64,000 bases of DNA from Glomus cerebriforme (lineage: Eukaryota; Glomeromycota; Glomeromycetes; Glomerales; Glomeraceae), in assembly GCA_003550305.1 (NCBI GenBank), contig QKYT01000012.1, forward strand, positions 258,495-322,494, in the 5' to 3' direction. The notes under the pieces are model-generated. The model searched no databases. It was given only the letters and a program-made list of their open reading frames with translations, and was not told where the DNA came from. Each line of letters starts with the position of its first letter. Within the stretch, counting starts at the first letter, position 1. Both the position numbers and the translations under genes were made by a program. Of this stretch, positions 1 through 10,196 are shown piece after piece.

Positions 1-600
1 AGCGTTAAGATAATCCAATAATTAAAATAATTTTAAAAAAATAATATAAAAAATAAAAAAAATATGAGTGATAAAAATAGTAAATTCATTAATAAATTTA
101 TTAAGTAGTAATCAAATTAAAAATATAGTTAAAAATATAAAAAAAAAGTAGAATATATATAAATATAAGAATAAATTTAATTGTAACATCCTGTTACATG
201 TCTTATTTGTAACAATCTCAGAAAATAGGTCTGGATAATAAATTTTTATTTATAGAAATTATTTATTTATTTATAGGATTTTAATTAATCAAATTAAACA
301 CAATAAAAAATGACAATACACATTAATAAATTATAAATAAATCATTTTACTTTTTTACTAAATTATTAATTTTTTTAAAAATATAATAATATGTTTTAAT
401 TTCATATTGTATATAATTCTTTATGTAAGATAAATTTTTTTTTAAAGTATAGGTTTATTTGTTTTCTATAGAATGGTTAAACTCATTATATTTAATTATG
501 TTGTGATAATAGTAAAATTTACAATTAACAAGTTAAAATTTTAAATAAACTATTAAACTCTAAATAATTTTTATATAAAATTTTCTAGTTTTTTACTAGC
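1..600. other. AT-rich intergenic DNA, no gene seen
   Basis: Nearly pure A/T sequence with short homopolymers and no open reading frame worth reporting. I see no RNA gene and no clear repeat unit. It is the outer flank of the hAT-like remnant that begins near 600. Confidence 0.6.
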
Positions 601-1544
601 TGATATTTTAGATAAAGTTTTATACAAATCAGCTTGAGCTGAATCAGAGACTGATTTGAGCTCAGCTCAAAATAATTTTTGAGTTAAATCTGTAATGAGT
701 TGAGCTATGATAAATATTAGCTTGAGATTTTTGAGTCAGAATAAATTCTGACTCAAGTTGAGCCAGCTCAAACCAGCTTGAACTTTATATATAATAAATT
801 TTTTTATAAGATTAATTACATATGTTTTAGCTTTTATAACATTTAATACTTAAGTTAAAGTATTTATTATAGATTATTTATAATATCACAATTATAATTA
901 CATTAAATAATTAAAAAAACAATATATCGAATAATTAAAAAAAAGACATTCATTACAAAAAAAAAATAAAAGAAATAAATAATCATTTTTAATTAATTAA
1001 AATTCTTTATATATTTCTCATATGAATGTTTTATCATTCTCATATTACCTCATTTGTTCTATGCACTCTTTGAACTATCAAATCTAAAATATAAATAAAT
1101 TTAATTTACAATATTAACAATATATAAAATAAATGGTTAATTATATATTTATTATTGATAATTACTAGTTTTTTGCCAAAAAAAAGAATATTGAACTCTT
1201 CAAAATAATGATTCCATAAAACAGAATGTCTTTCTCTTTCATTCTTTTTATGTATAAATATATTTCTAAAATATAAAGAATTAATTATCTAATATATAAT
1301 TTTATATATTTATATATGATACATACATTATAATTTGATATGAGACTTTGAAATTTCTTTTACATTGATTTTATCAAATTGCGTTACTTTGCTTCAGTTG
1401 ATCTTTCTTACAATGCTATTCCAGAACTGTTTTTTATTTTTACCTACTATTTGGTGATATTTGATATTTCTAAATTTACGTTAGTTTATTAGAAGTTTAA
1501 TTGATTTTTAAGTCTATAATTATTCTTCATTAGCATTATTATTT

Positions 1545-1677
1545 GATAGATTAGATTGAATAATATTAGAAGAATTTGAAGTATTGTTTGATGGATTAGA
1601 TTAAATAGTATTAGATAAATTAAAAGTGCTGTTTGATAGATTAGATCAAACAGTGTTAGATGAATTAGAAGTATTGT
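1545..1677. repeat. Tandem repeat, about 54-bp unit, roughly 2.5 copies
   Basis: The words GATTAGATT...AATA(A/G)TATTAGA...GTATTGTTTGAT recur with a period of about 54 bases. Read on the minus strand the repeat encodes an Asn/Ser-rich low-complexity peptide (SN and NS repeats), interrupted by stop codons. It may be a relic of a low-complexity coding segment. Confidence 0.5.
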
Positions 1678-1997
1678 TAGTCAAAAATATTCCAAAAATG
1701 TCAATTAAAAAATAAGAAAAATAATAAATATAGCTTCCTTAAATATTTTTTTTGAAGTCTAGATTAATACATATTAATTTGTCTCAATTACAAAATTTAT
1801 ATAAATTTTGTATCATTAATTTTTATTCATTCGATTTTTTTTTTGATTATATAAATATTATTTAGTTAATTTTAAATTAAATTATTTATTCAATTTTTTT
1901 TTCAATTATGTAAATATTGTCTAGTTAATTTTTCAAATTTTATGCATGATTCTCTACTCATTTGATTTAATTTTTCAATTTTTTTTTGAAAATTAAA

Positions 1998-2822
1998 TGT
2001 TAATTTGTGATTTGTGAGAAATGGAAAGAATTTCATTAATAATCAGTAGGGCAAACTTTAAAATATGATATCTTGCCATCCACTTATCTAAATTATGCAA
2101 TTTTATACCATTGCATAGCTTGAGTCACGAGCTTTTAAACAAGTCTAAATGCACATAATTTCAGTTATTAAAAGCTGAGATATTGCGCTCCAAAGATTTC
2201 CTTCTAAAATTTTTATAGTACTTTACTAATAATCCTAAACCGATTTTTGATTTTTGGCCTGTTTTGATTAAAGTTTTGAATTTAAAAAGTAGTAAATAAA
2301 TCCTTGCATAACTATTTATCTTCAAATGTAAAATCATTGAATTATCTTTAAAATTGCTTATTCTAAATGAGAGTTAAAATTGCAATTCATAATAAAAATA
2401 TGCTAATTATTTTATTTATAAAAACTCAAATTTTATAATTTTAGCTCTCATTTAGAATAAGTAATTTTAAAGATAATTCAATGATTTTACATTTGAAAAT
2501 AAATAGTTATGCAAGGATTTATTTAATACTTTTTAAAATTCAAAACTTTAATCAAAACAGGCTAGAAATCAAAAATTGGTTTAGGATTATTAGTAAAGTA
2601 CTATAAGAATTTTAGAAGGAAATCTTTGGAGTGCAATATCTCAGCTTCTAATGACCGGAATTATGCGCATTTAGGCTTGTTTAAAAGCTCGTGACTCGAG
2701 CTATGCAATGGTATAAAAACCGCATAATTTGGATAAGTGGATGGCGAGATATCGTATTTTAAAGTTTGCATTGCTGATCATTAATGAAATTCTTTCCATT
2801 TCTTGCAAATCATGAATTAATA
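1998..2822. mobile_element. Foldback element: two arms of about 400 bp in inverted orientation
   Basis: The left arm (about 1998-2395) is repeated in reverse complement as the right arm (about 2425-2822) with only scattered differences. For example GAAATGGAAAGAATTTCATT on the left pairs with AATGAAATTCTTTCCATTTC on the right, and CTTATTCTAAATGAGAG pairs with CTCTCATTTAGAATAAG beside a centre near 2410. No coding capacity is present. A long-armed foldback or a MITE formed by head-to-head duplication fits best. Terminal motif and target-site duplication are not clear. Confidence 0.8.
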
Positions 2823-3353
2823 TTTCATGGAGCTGATAAATTTGAATAGTTTTAAATTACTCTTAATCAAAAATATTGGTATTTTTATATATCTCTAGTA
2901 TAATACTTTGTGTAATCATGAAATGTGACTTACAATTTTAGAAATTAAAATATTAATAAATTTCCTACTTTGAGAATTTAATATCTGATAATCTAATTAA
3001 AAATTATTCTTTTAAATATGTTTTCTAGTTCTCTACTATGGTTAAAAAAATTAAAAAAAAATACAAAATAGATACTCCAATTGTTGATCTTGATCCTGCC
3101 AAAAATGAAAGTAATAGGAAAAACAAATATTCTTTTATGGTAGAAGGTATATTAATATTATATTTAATTATGAATTATTATATAATTGATTTTATTGAAT
3201 TTATTTTTTTCTTATTTTTCATAATTACATAAAGGGGAATATTCAAACTTGTCAAAAATGATGTGTGACTATCTAGTTATTTCAGGTTAATTTATAAAAT
3301 TGATAAATTTTCTATTAAATTATTTGTTTACATACTATTATTATTTTTTATAG

Positions 3354-3460
3354 TTTCCAATACGCCTGTAGAGAGGATATTTTTGGATAAAACAGATTTG
3401 GTTGAACAGAAATGATGTAGTCTTAAAGATGAAACTATATAGGAAATTATGTGTCTCAAA
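3354..3460 (+). pseudogene. hAT transposase C-terminal dimerisation-domain relic
   Basis: Frame 3354 translates to a stretch containing SNTPVERIF, LVEQK, then a stop, CSLKDET, a second stop, and EIMCLK. This order matches the hAT C-terminal domain pattern (S-x-x-x-x-E-R-x-F near the start, K-R-x-x-L in the middle, then a hydrophobic E-x-x-x-x-L-K stretch). Two in-frame stops show that it is dead. It sits between the AGCT-rich ends described for 600-3800. A short reading frame at 3038-3232 may be an upstream piece of the same gene, but I cannot support that. Confidence 0.55.
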
Positions 3461-3799
3461 GGATAGTAGAAGTCTGATCTTGGTAGATCAATTATTATAA
3501 ATAATTGATTTTATAATAAAAAATAAAATAACAAATAAATTTAAACTATAAAATAATTAAACTTTTAAATTGTTTATACATTTATTGTATATAATTTTTA
3601 TTTTAATAAATTAAGCTAGTTTAAGCTTTCAAGCTAAGCTTATTATCAGCTTGAGCTTTTTAAGCTAAGCTTATTGCTGTCTTGAGCTTATTTAAGCTAG
3701 CTTGTGAGACATTAAGCCAATTTAAATATAATTTGGCTTAGCTTGAACTCAGTTCAGCTTGAAAACTTGCAAGTCAGCTCAGCTTATGCAAAGCTTTAA

Positions 3800-4600
3800 T
3801 CTTAGAATTTAAAGATGCTGATAAAAGGTTATATTGAAGAAAGTGCAAAATCTATCTATAAGTTTATATGAAATTCTTAATAATGGATTTTAATAAGTAG
3901 AAAGTAATAGTATTATCTTGGTTATCATTATAAATTTTTTTATTCTTAAAGAAATTATAGATCTATAAATAAAAAGTAAAGTATTTCACATTTCTATTTT
4001 TATAATTTTAAAGAGATTCTAAATAGTAATTAATTTAAAAGTAAGATATATAGTTAAATTCTTAATTATATTTCAAATAGTAATTAAAGAATAACATTGT
4101 GTAAGATGGTATAATATTTCGATTTCAGTGCTACAAAATCTTTAACTTATTGATATCTTAATAACTATAAATGTTTATAAAACATTATGTTAAAGAAAGT
4201 AAGAAAATAATTTATAATTTGAAAAGAAATTATATTGAACTTAATGATTATTTTTAGAAAAAAAATATAAAGTTTTTGATTATGGATTTTAAATTGTAAA
4301 AAGTAAGAATGTTTGAATTATTATCATTAATAATTTCTTCATTATTGAAAAAATTATATATTTAAAAGTATAGTAAAAAAATATCTATTATTTTTTTGAT
4401 TTTTTTTCATATGGTAATAAGAAAGACATATTGTATAAGATGATATAAAGTTTCTATAGTTTTACTACAAAATAAGTATCTGAAATCATAGTAAATATGA
4501 GAAGATCTTTTTGCTAGTATATTACTTGTAAAAAGTAAAAAATTGTTAAGTTTTAATCTTTTAATAAAGAATTCATTAATATTGATATTGAAATACAAAT
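3800..4600. other. AT-rich DNA, no gene seen
   Basis: Low-complexity A/T sequence between the hAT-like remnant and the tandem array. A 63-codon frame on the minus strand (4407-4598) has no recognisable domain and normal random composition for such AT-rich DNA. Confidence 0.5.
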
Positions 4601-4777
4601 TATTATTATAAGTTACAGAAATTGTTAATTAATGAAACTATATATGCTATTATAAATGTCTTGAATATTTATAATTATTATTAAGTTTTAAATAAATTTT
4701 ATATTTTATATTAATTTTTAATAAATTTCTAATTATTATAACTATTATGATTTTTGTAACTAAATATATAATATTAT

Positions 4778-5047
4778 ATAATTTTAAGGAATTTGTATTT
4801 TACGCACCCTGCACAGAATGCACTCTAGTGGAGTTAGGATTAGGTTAGGGTTAGGTTAGGGTTAGGTTAGGTTAAGGTTAAGTGTTAGGATTAGGTGTCA
4901 TCTTGTGTCACATCCACTGTGTTTAATTTTTATCGCTTATTTTTTAAACTTAGTTTTTTTTGGAGTGAAAACCCAATTTGTCATCATTATATATCACACA
5001 GTGCACTCTGTGTGGGTGCACAGAAAATAAAAACCCATAATTTTAAG
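4778..5047. mobile_element. Short inverted-repeat element with 11-bp target duplication and telomere-like core
   Basis: The element (4789-5036, 248 bp) is bounded by the direct repeat ATAATTTTAAG at 4778-4788 and 5037-5047. Its ends are imperfect inverted repeats: a left end with TATTTTACGCACCCTGCACAG and a right end whose reverse complement has TATTTTCTGTGCACCCACACAG. A related array unit at about 6420-6450 reads ATATAATTTTAAGTTATAT uninterrupted, which looks like the empty site. A duplication of 9-11 bp is typical of Mutator-like elements, so a MULE-type MITE is plausible. The interior carries TTAGG/TTAGGG repeats. Confidence 0.7.
4833..4896 (+). repeat. Interstitial telomere-like repeats (TTAGG / TTAGGG)
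   Basis: About eleven units of 5-6 bases, a mixture of TTAGG, TTAGGG and TTAAGG with a short interruption near 4883. TTAGGG is the usual fungal telomere unit. The tract lies wholly inside the small inverted-repeat element at 4789-5036 and is not at a chromosome end. Confidence 0.85.
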
Positions 5048-5130
5048 TTATATAATTTTCATTTTCAATTATTATAACTTGATAAATAAATAATCTAAAA
5101 TTTGAAAAAAAAAATTATAGATAAATAATA

Positions 5131-6098
5131 CAGTCGTTCCTCTCTATAGACACCCTCTGTTTAGTCATACCACCCTTATAAGTACATTTATGCTTAGCCC
5201 AAGTTACTAATAATATTATTAAAAAAACCTTCTCTATAGTCATATCATATAGGTTTTTTATAATCACAATTTTTTTTTCAGTTCCGGAGGGTGTGATTAT
5301 ATGAGTGATATGAAAAGTTGTAGAGTAGGGTTGATATATTGAGTTTTGTATGGTTATGTGAAATGATCTACAACTGAGTATGATTTGTAAAACTACTATA
5401 CTACTATTAAGTATGTATGTGTTACAAAACCATCTAGTGACCTGATAATCAATCTTAATACAACTATACAAGTAAAAAAAAATTTTCATGTTAAAATGCC
5501 ATATATCGAAACTCGCGTTGAACACTTGTTTTTCCAAAGCACTCTTTATCTATAAATAACTTTTGTGTATAGATACCTTTTACTGTATCTCGCTTTGAAC
5601 AATTTTTCTTTAATGAAAAATTTTTTCATATTACATTTACGCCTTAAATTTCCTAATTTCATAAAAATTACTTTGCTGTAAATAATATATACATGTTGAT
5701 TTATATCATGTAGATAAATGCAATTATTTTCTAATAAATATAGCAAAATTTGTTTTGTTAAATTTTTTTTTATAGTAAAATNGTTACTTGATATTCAGAA
5801 AAGTTTAAAATTTTTATTAATCCAAAATGCCGATTGGTTTTCAGTTACACATTTATGTATTCTCTTTTTAATATTACTAAAGTACTAAAATAAACTATTT
5901 ATAATAAATTTTACAATTAAGTATATTAAGTATTTAAGTATTTATACAATACACATTTCAAAAATTAATATACATACTGTTGAGTACAAAAATTTTTATA
6001 TGCTATACTCAACTTCAATTTTAATGATATACTTTACTCAACATCTCGACCCTATTCTACAACTTTTCATTTTACCGGATTATATAGGGGGCTGACTG
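5131..6098. mobile_element. Non-autonomous Tc1/mariner-pogo-like element, TA target duplication
   Basis: Ends are CAGTCGTTCCTCTCTATAGA on the left and the complement of CAGTCAGCCCCCTATATAAT on the right, each flanked by TA (5129-5130 and 6099-6100). These terminal sequences resemble the CAGTC...CTCTATA ends of pogo/Fot1-type elements. A second inverted pair lies inside: ATGAAAAGTTGTAGAGTAGGG near 5309 is mirrored near 6045-6080. Neighbouring array copies (for example 6283-6308) show the uninterrupted site. The 140-codon minus-strand frame at 5115-5537 overlaps the terminal repeat and is not a convincing transposase. One N occurs at 5782. Confidence 0.7.
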
Positions 6099-7093
6099 TA
6101 ATTCTAATTTACTATTTGATTATAAAATACATATTCATAATTATTATAATAAGTTCTATGTCTTATATTAATTTCTAGTAAATTTTTAACTATTAAAAAT
6201 TTTTTGATCAATATATAATTATTATAACTTGATAAATAAATGATTTTAAAATATTAAAAATTTGAAAAAAAAATTATAAATAAATAATAATCCTAATTTA
6301 CTATTTGATTATAAAATATATTATTTATAATTATTATTAAATTTTAAATATTTTAAATTAATTTCTAATAAATTTTTAATTATAATTATTATGATTTTTG
6401 TGATTAAACATATAATATCATATAATTTTAAGTTATATGATTTATAATATATAATCATTATAATTTGATAAATAAGTAATTTTAAAATATTGAAGATTTG
6501 AAAAAGAAATTATAGATAAATAATTACTATTTGATTATAAAATATGATATATATTTATAATCATTATTAAATTTTAAATAAGTTTTATGCCTTATATTAA
6601 TTTCTAATAAATTTTTAACTTCTAAAATATTTTTTGATCAATATATAATCATTATAACTTGGTAAATAAATGATTTTAAGATTTTGAAAATTTAAAAAAA
6701 AAATCATAAATAAATAATAATCTCAATTTGCTATTTAATTATAAATACATATTTATAATCATTATTAAGTTCCAAATAAATTTCATGTTTTTTAATAAAT
6801 TTTTGACTTAGATTTTTTGATCAACATATAATCATTATAACTTGTTAAGTAAATGGTCTTAAATAAATAATAATCTCAATTTGCTATTTGATTATATTTA
6901 TAATCATTATTAAGTTCTAATTACTTAAATACAATTTTTTTTTGTAAGTGTTAGAATCCTTATTTTCTTGATTTACTATTTTGAAGGCAGTTAGTAAATG
7001 TTTGAATATTTCATTAATTTTGTAATGTCCAATATGATTGTTTATGGTGAAATCATAGTCAAAAGTAAGATTGATATACAAAATATGTTGAGA

Positions 7094-7303
7094 TTAAAAA
7101 GGGTACTTAATGAAAGCAACAGCATAAGGTATATTATCATATAATGTATGAAACTTTTTTGAAGTGAATCCATTTATGCTTTCTCTTAATAATAATTTAA
7201 ATTTGTATGGTAAATATAATTCTGCAAATTTGCTTTTTAACAATCTTGAAATTAAAGAAATAATAATATTTATATTTAATCCCATCAATATTTCTATCTT
7301 CAT
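7094..7303 (-). pseudogene. TLDc-domain fragment (relic of a fungal BTB/TLDc-type gene)
   Basis: The 69-codon frame contains YKFKLLLRESINGFTSKKFH followed by LYDNIPYAVAFIK. This matches the start of the TLDc domain (F-K-L-L-x-R-x-S-x-D-G-F-x-x-x-x-F-H-x-x-C-D-N-x-x-x-x-x-x-x-I-K). Proteins joining BTB and TLDc domains are, to my knowledge, a large family in Rhizophagus. Here the conserved DGF has become NGF, the CDN has become YDN, and the frame stops right after the conserved Ile-Lys, losing the rest of the domain. No BTB part is seen on the upstream side. I read it as a dead fragment. Confidence 0.55.
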
Positions 7304-8493
7304 TTGAAAATTATTTTATCCCATGTAAGTTAATTTTTAAAATAAGAATTCATTACATTTGATGGTAAACGTAGTAGCTTATTTGTTTTTAACCATAAGA
7401 ATTTTGATTCAAATATATATATCACTTACTTGCTATCATGGTAACTTATAATATTATTTATAATTTCTACAATTTTAATAACTCAAGACCAACATAATTT
7501 ATCCAGCTTCTAATTCTTTAACATATCCTTCTCATTTAGGTGTTAAATGTTTAATATCCAATTTGGTTGGTTAGATTTTGTCTCCAATAAATCAATAACT
7601 CCAACACGTCTAACAGTTATATTGTCTGTTAATTATATTTGGAGTGTTTTTTTTTTCTTGCTTTGATGTTTTAACAGTATTTTAACCTAATATCTTTTAG
7701 CAAAGGATGTTTGGAAATATACTATCCAGCAATGCATCCAGTTTCATAAATTAAAAAAAAGTGACCCAATATAAGAATATCACATTAGTGGTTATACTGA
7801 CAGTTACTAATTATCACATTATATGATATGACTTAATAAAGATTCTTAGCACAATTTATTAAGTATAAAAAAAAATTTTTTTTTATACTAAAATATTTGT
7901 TTAGATAATAAGACTTCACCTTTTTTTTTACAATGATTTACTTGAATATGACTTTAATCTTGATTTATATTATAAATCAAATCAATTAAAGTAATGGTTA
8001 TTGTTGGCGGGAGCTGAAGATAAAATATTAACAGATAATTTTTTTTTCTCTTTATTAGTTAGTATATTGGTCTTCAAGTACATTGGCTTCTTTTTTGTGA
8101 TGCTCATCAACAAAGTTTTAACTGGGGGTCTTTTCATTGGTTTCTTTTTTTTTAGGAGGAATATAAAGCCAGGATATCTTTACAAGAAGAGAATAAGAAT
8201 GTACAAAAAAAAAAGGCATAGCAGATGTGTTACGAAATCAAGTTTCATAAGATTGATAATCAACTTAAAATTTTTAAAAAATAGTTTATTTTTCGCAAGC
8301 CCCCCAAAAAGATAATTGTAATTGTAAATATTAAACAATTGTTATTTTACAGAAAAAAAAATGTATATATATATAATAACATTCACATTCTTTATCACTA
8401 AAGATTGAAATTTACAAACTTATTATCTATAAAAATTTCCCACCATCAACTACACTTTAAATCCGATTTACTAGAAAATTATAATAATTATAT
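7304..8493. other. Intergenic DNA before the MFS gene, no supported gene
   Basis: AT-rich with a few less biased patches. A 104-codon plus-strand frame at 8001-8315 is rich in Phe/Lys runs from homopolymers and has no recognisable domain, so I do not call it. The last stretch (about 8330-8493) should hold the 3' UTR of the minus-strand MFS gene. Confidence 0.5.
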
Positions 8494-10196
8494 CTATTCA
8501 CTTTTCAATTTCTTTTGGACAGAAGGTACTTTGAAATTAACAATTATAAAAATAATCAACATTGCTAAAGATCCTGAAGCATAACAAATTTTAGAACCTG
8601 CCATCCAATATAACCCACAAGCAGCAATTGGTCCGGATGCTCTACCTAATTGTCCAAAAGATCTGAATGTTCCTAAAGCTTGTCCTTTTGGTATTATGTT
8701 ATTATTTTGCGCAACATTGTTACTTCCTTCACTATTTTCATTTTCTAATTGTCTTTCATCATCACATTGCATTGAAGCTATTGATGTTAAACAATTTACT
8801 ACAGTAGCAGAAGTAAAAGCCAAAAAAGTAGCACCAACATAAAGCCAAGTTATACCATTTGATAAACCAGTCAAAAAAGCAATAACGGCTAACGCAATTG
8901 AGCATGAAACTATTCCTAGAACTACCAACAATTTTTCTCCTACGTTATATGCTTCACGTCTGTAACTTCCTTGTATAAGAGCTGATAAAATACCTATATA
9001 ACCTAATAATTTACCATTTTGCATATTTGTAAAATCAAATAAATCAAATGTTAAGAAAGTTAAAGTAAATTCCATTCCCGAAAAGAAGAATAAATAAAGA
9101 AAATGTATCCAATTTAATATTTTTAAATTTGACTTTCTTGTTGATATTGAAAGTGTATTTTGTAATTGATTTTTGGTGATAAATTTTTCTTCTTGTTGAG
9201 ATGATTTTTCGTGAGAAATATATGCTGTTTCTGGTAATGATGTATATAAATAAAATGTTTCTACACTTAATAATATTAATGCTACAAATGCTGGCATTGA
9301 ATATGGATTCAAACCCCATTCTACAAATTGTGGAAATAATTTTGCTAAATCTTTTGACGCAAAAAATGCTCCAAGTGCTGGTCCTATTGTAAATGAAATT
9401 GCAAATGCTATTCCAACTAATGCCTATAATATATAATAAATAAATATATATAAACAATTTATAAAATGATAAGAAAAAGTAAAGATTACTAACCAATCCT
9501 TCTGATCTAGTTTTTTGAGTTGTAATATCAGACATAATTGCTATGGATAATTGAACATTTCCTTCACTTAATCCACCCACTATACGAGCTAATACGAACC
9601 AACCAAATGATTTTGCAAATAACCATAATAATGTTGATAAAATGTTACCAATCTAAATCAAAAAAAAAAATCAATTGATTATAATAATAATAATAATAAT
9701 AATTTTTTTTTTTTAAAAAAAAAACAAAGGATGAAAACACTAACCATAGTAACTAATAACGTGTTTCTTCTTCCATATCTATCAGAAATAGCTCCAATAA
9801 ATGGTGATGCAACAAATTGTAAAAAAGAATATAATGATCCTAATGCTCCGCCTAATAAAACTAAGTCCCATTTTGGATTCGTTCCTCCTCCTCCTATTGT
9901 ATTTCTAAATAAGTGTATTTGCCTTAAAAACCAGCTTAACAATGTACTCTACAAATAAAAAAGGATAATGAACTATGAAAAGTCAAGTTAAAATAAAAAT
10001 AAAAATAAAATACAAAGTAAAAGAAATATACCTCATCGCCTTGTTCTCTGATCTGATATTCTTGTAATAACCTAGGAAATAATGGTAGAATAATAGTAAA
10101 AGCTAAAATATCAAGTAATAATGCTAGAAAGACCACTCTAATCGTTACTTTTGGGGAAAAAGTCTCGTTACTTTGTATTACTGATTTTGAAGACAT
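8494..10196 (-). CDS. MFS transporter, MFSD10/TETRAN (TetA-like) group
   Basis: Major facilitator membrane transporter, probably a proton-coupled organic anion or drug exporter on a cellular membrane; the substrate cannot be told from sequence. Four exons (10196-10032, 9948-9745, 9652-9494, 9423-8494) join in frame to 485 residues. After the short N-terminus, TM1 carries LLLDILAFTIILPLFPRLL. The TM2-TM3 loop has the MFS signature DRYGRR (residues 111-116), and TM4 begins ARIVGGLSEGNVQLS, close to the MFSD10 pattern. About 12 hydrophobic segments can be counted. A longer frame reaches further upstream, but the chosen Met (MSSKSVIQ) directly precedes the conserved N-terminus. It stands alone at the left edge of the gene island. 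Confidence 0.88.

Larger units (their letters stand above)
600..3800 (+). mobile_element. Decayed hAT-like DNA transposon with AGCT-rich ends
   Basis: Both ends carry clusters of AGCT-centred words such as AGCTTGAGCT and GAGCTCAGCTC, at about 626-785 on the left and 3614-3795 on the right. Subterminal short-motif clusters of this kind are typical of hAT elements. Inside the right half lies a fragment resembling the hAT C-terminal dimerisation domain (3354-3460), with stop codons. A separate foldback element (about 1998-2822) sits within it. Exact terminal inverted repeats and an 8-bp target duplication were not identified, so the boundaries are approximate. The alternative is two unrelated AGCT-rich repeats that flank a transposase scrap by chance. 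Confidence 0.5.
4630..6920. repeat. AT-rich tandem array, unit about 190-240 bp, with two insertions
   Basis: The motif series ACTATTTGATTATAAAATA, then TTATAATTATTATTAAATTTTAAAT, then TTCTAATAAATTTTTAA, then ATAATTATTATAACTTGATAAATAA recurs starting near 6110, 6300, 6530, 6725 and 6880, and also in the segments 4640-4788, 5037-5130 and 6099 onward. The 4.6-5.1 kb copy is split by a 248-bp element (4789-5036), and another unit is split by a 968-bp element (5131-6098). Intact units nearby show the sequences without these insertions. Confidence 0.75.

Noticed and set aside
4833..4896. True chromosome end or fusion scar
   Set aside because: The repeats are short, impure, enclosed by inverted ends and a target duplication, with ordinary DNA on both sides.
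5115..5746. Minus-strand frames of 140 and 66 codons as a transposase gene
   Set aside because: They lack any helix-turn-helix or DDE-type landmark and the first runs across the element's own terminal repeat.
8001..8315. 104-codon plus-strand frame
   Set aside because: Composition is driven by T and A runs (Phe/Lys), there is no domain or clear splice partner, and it starts in ordinary spacer DNA.
9044..9580. 178-codon minus-strand frame
   Set aside because: Reads through an intron of the MFS gene in part and in the wrong frame; the spliced model explains the region.
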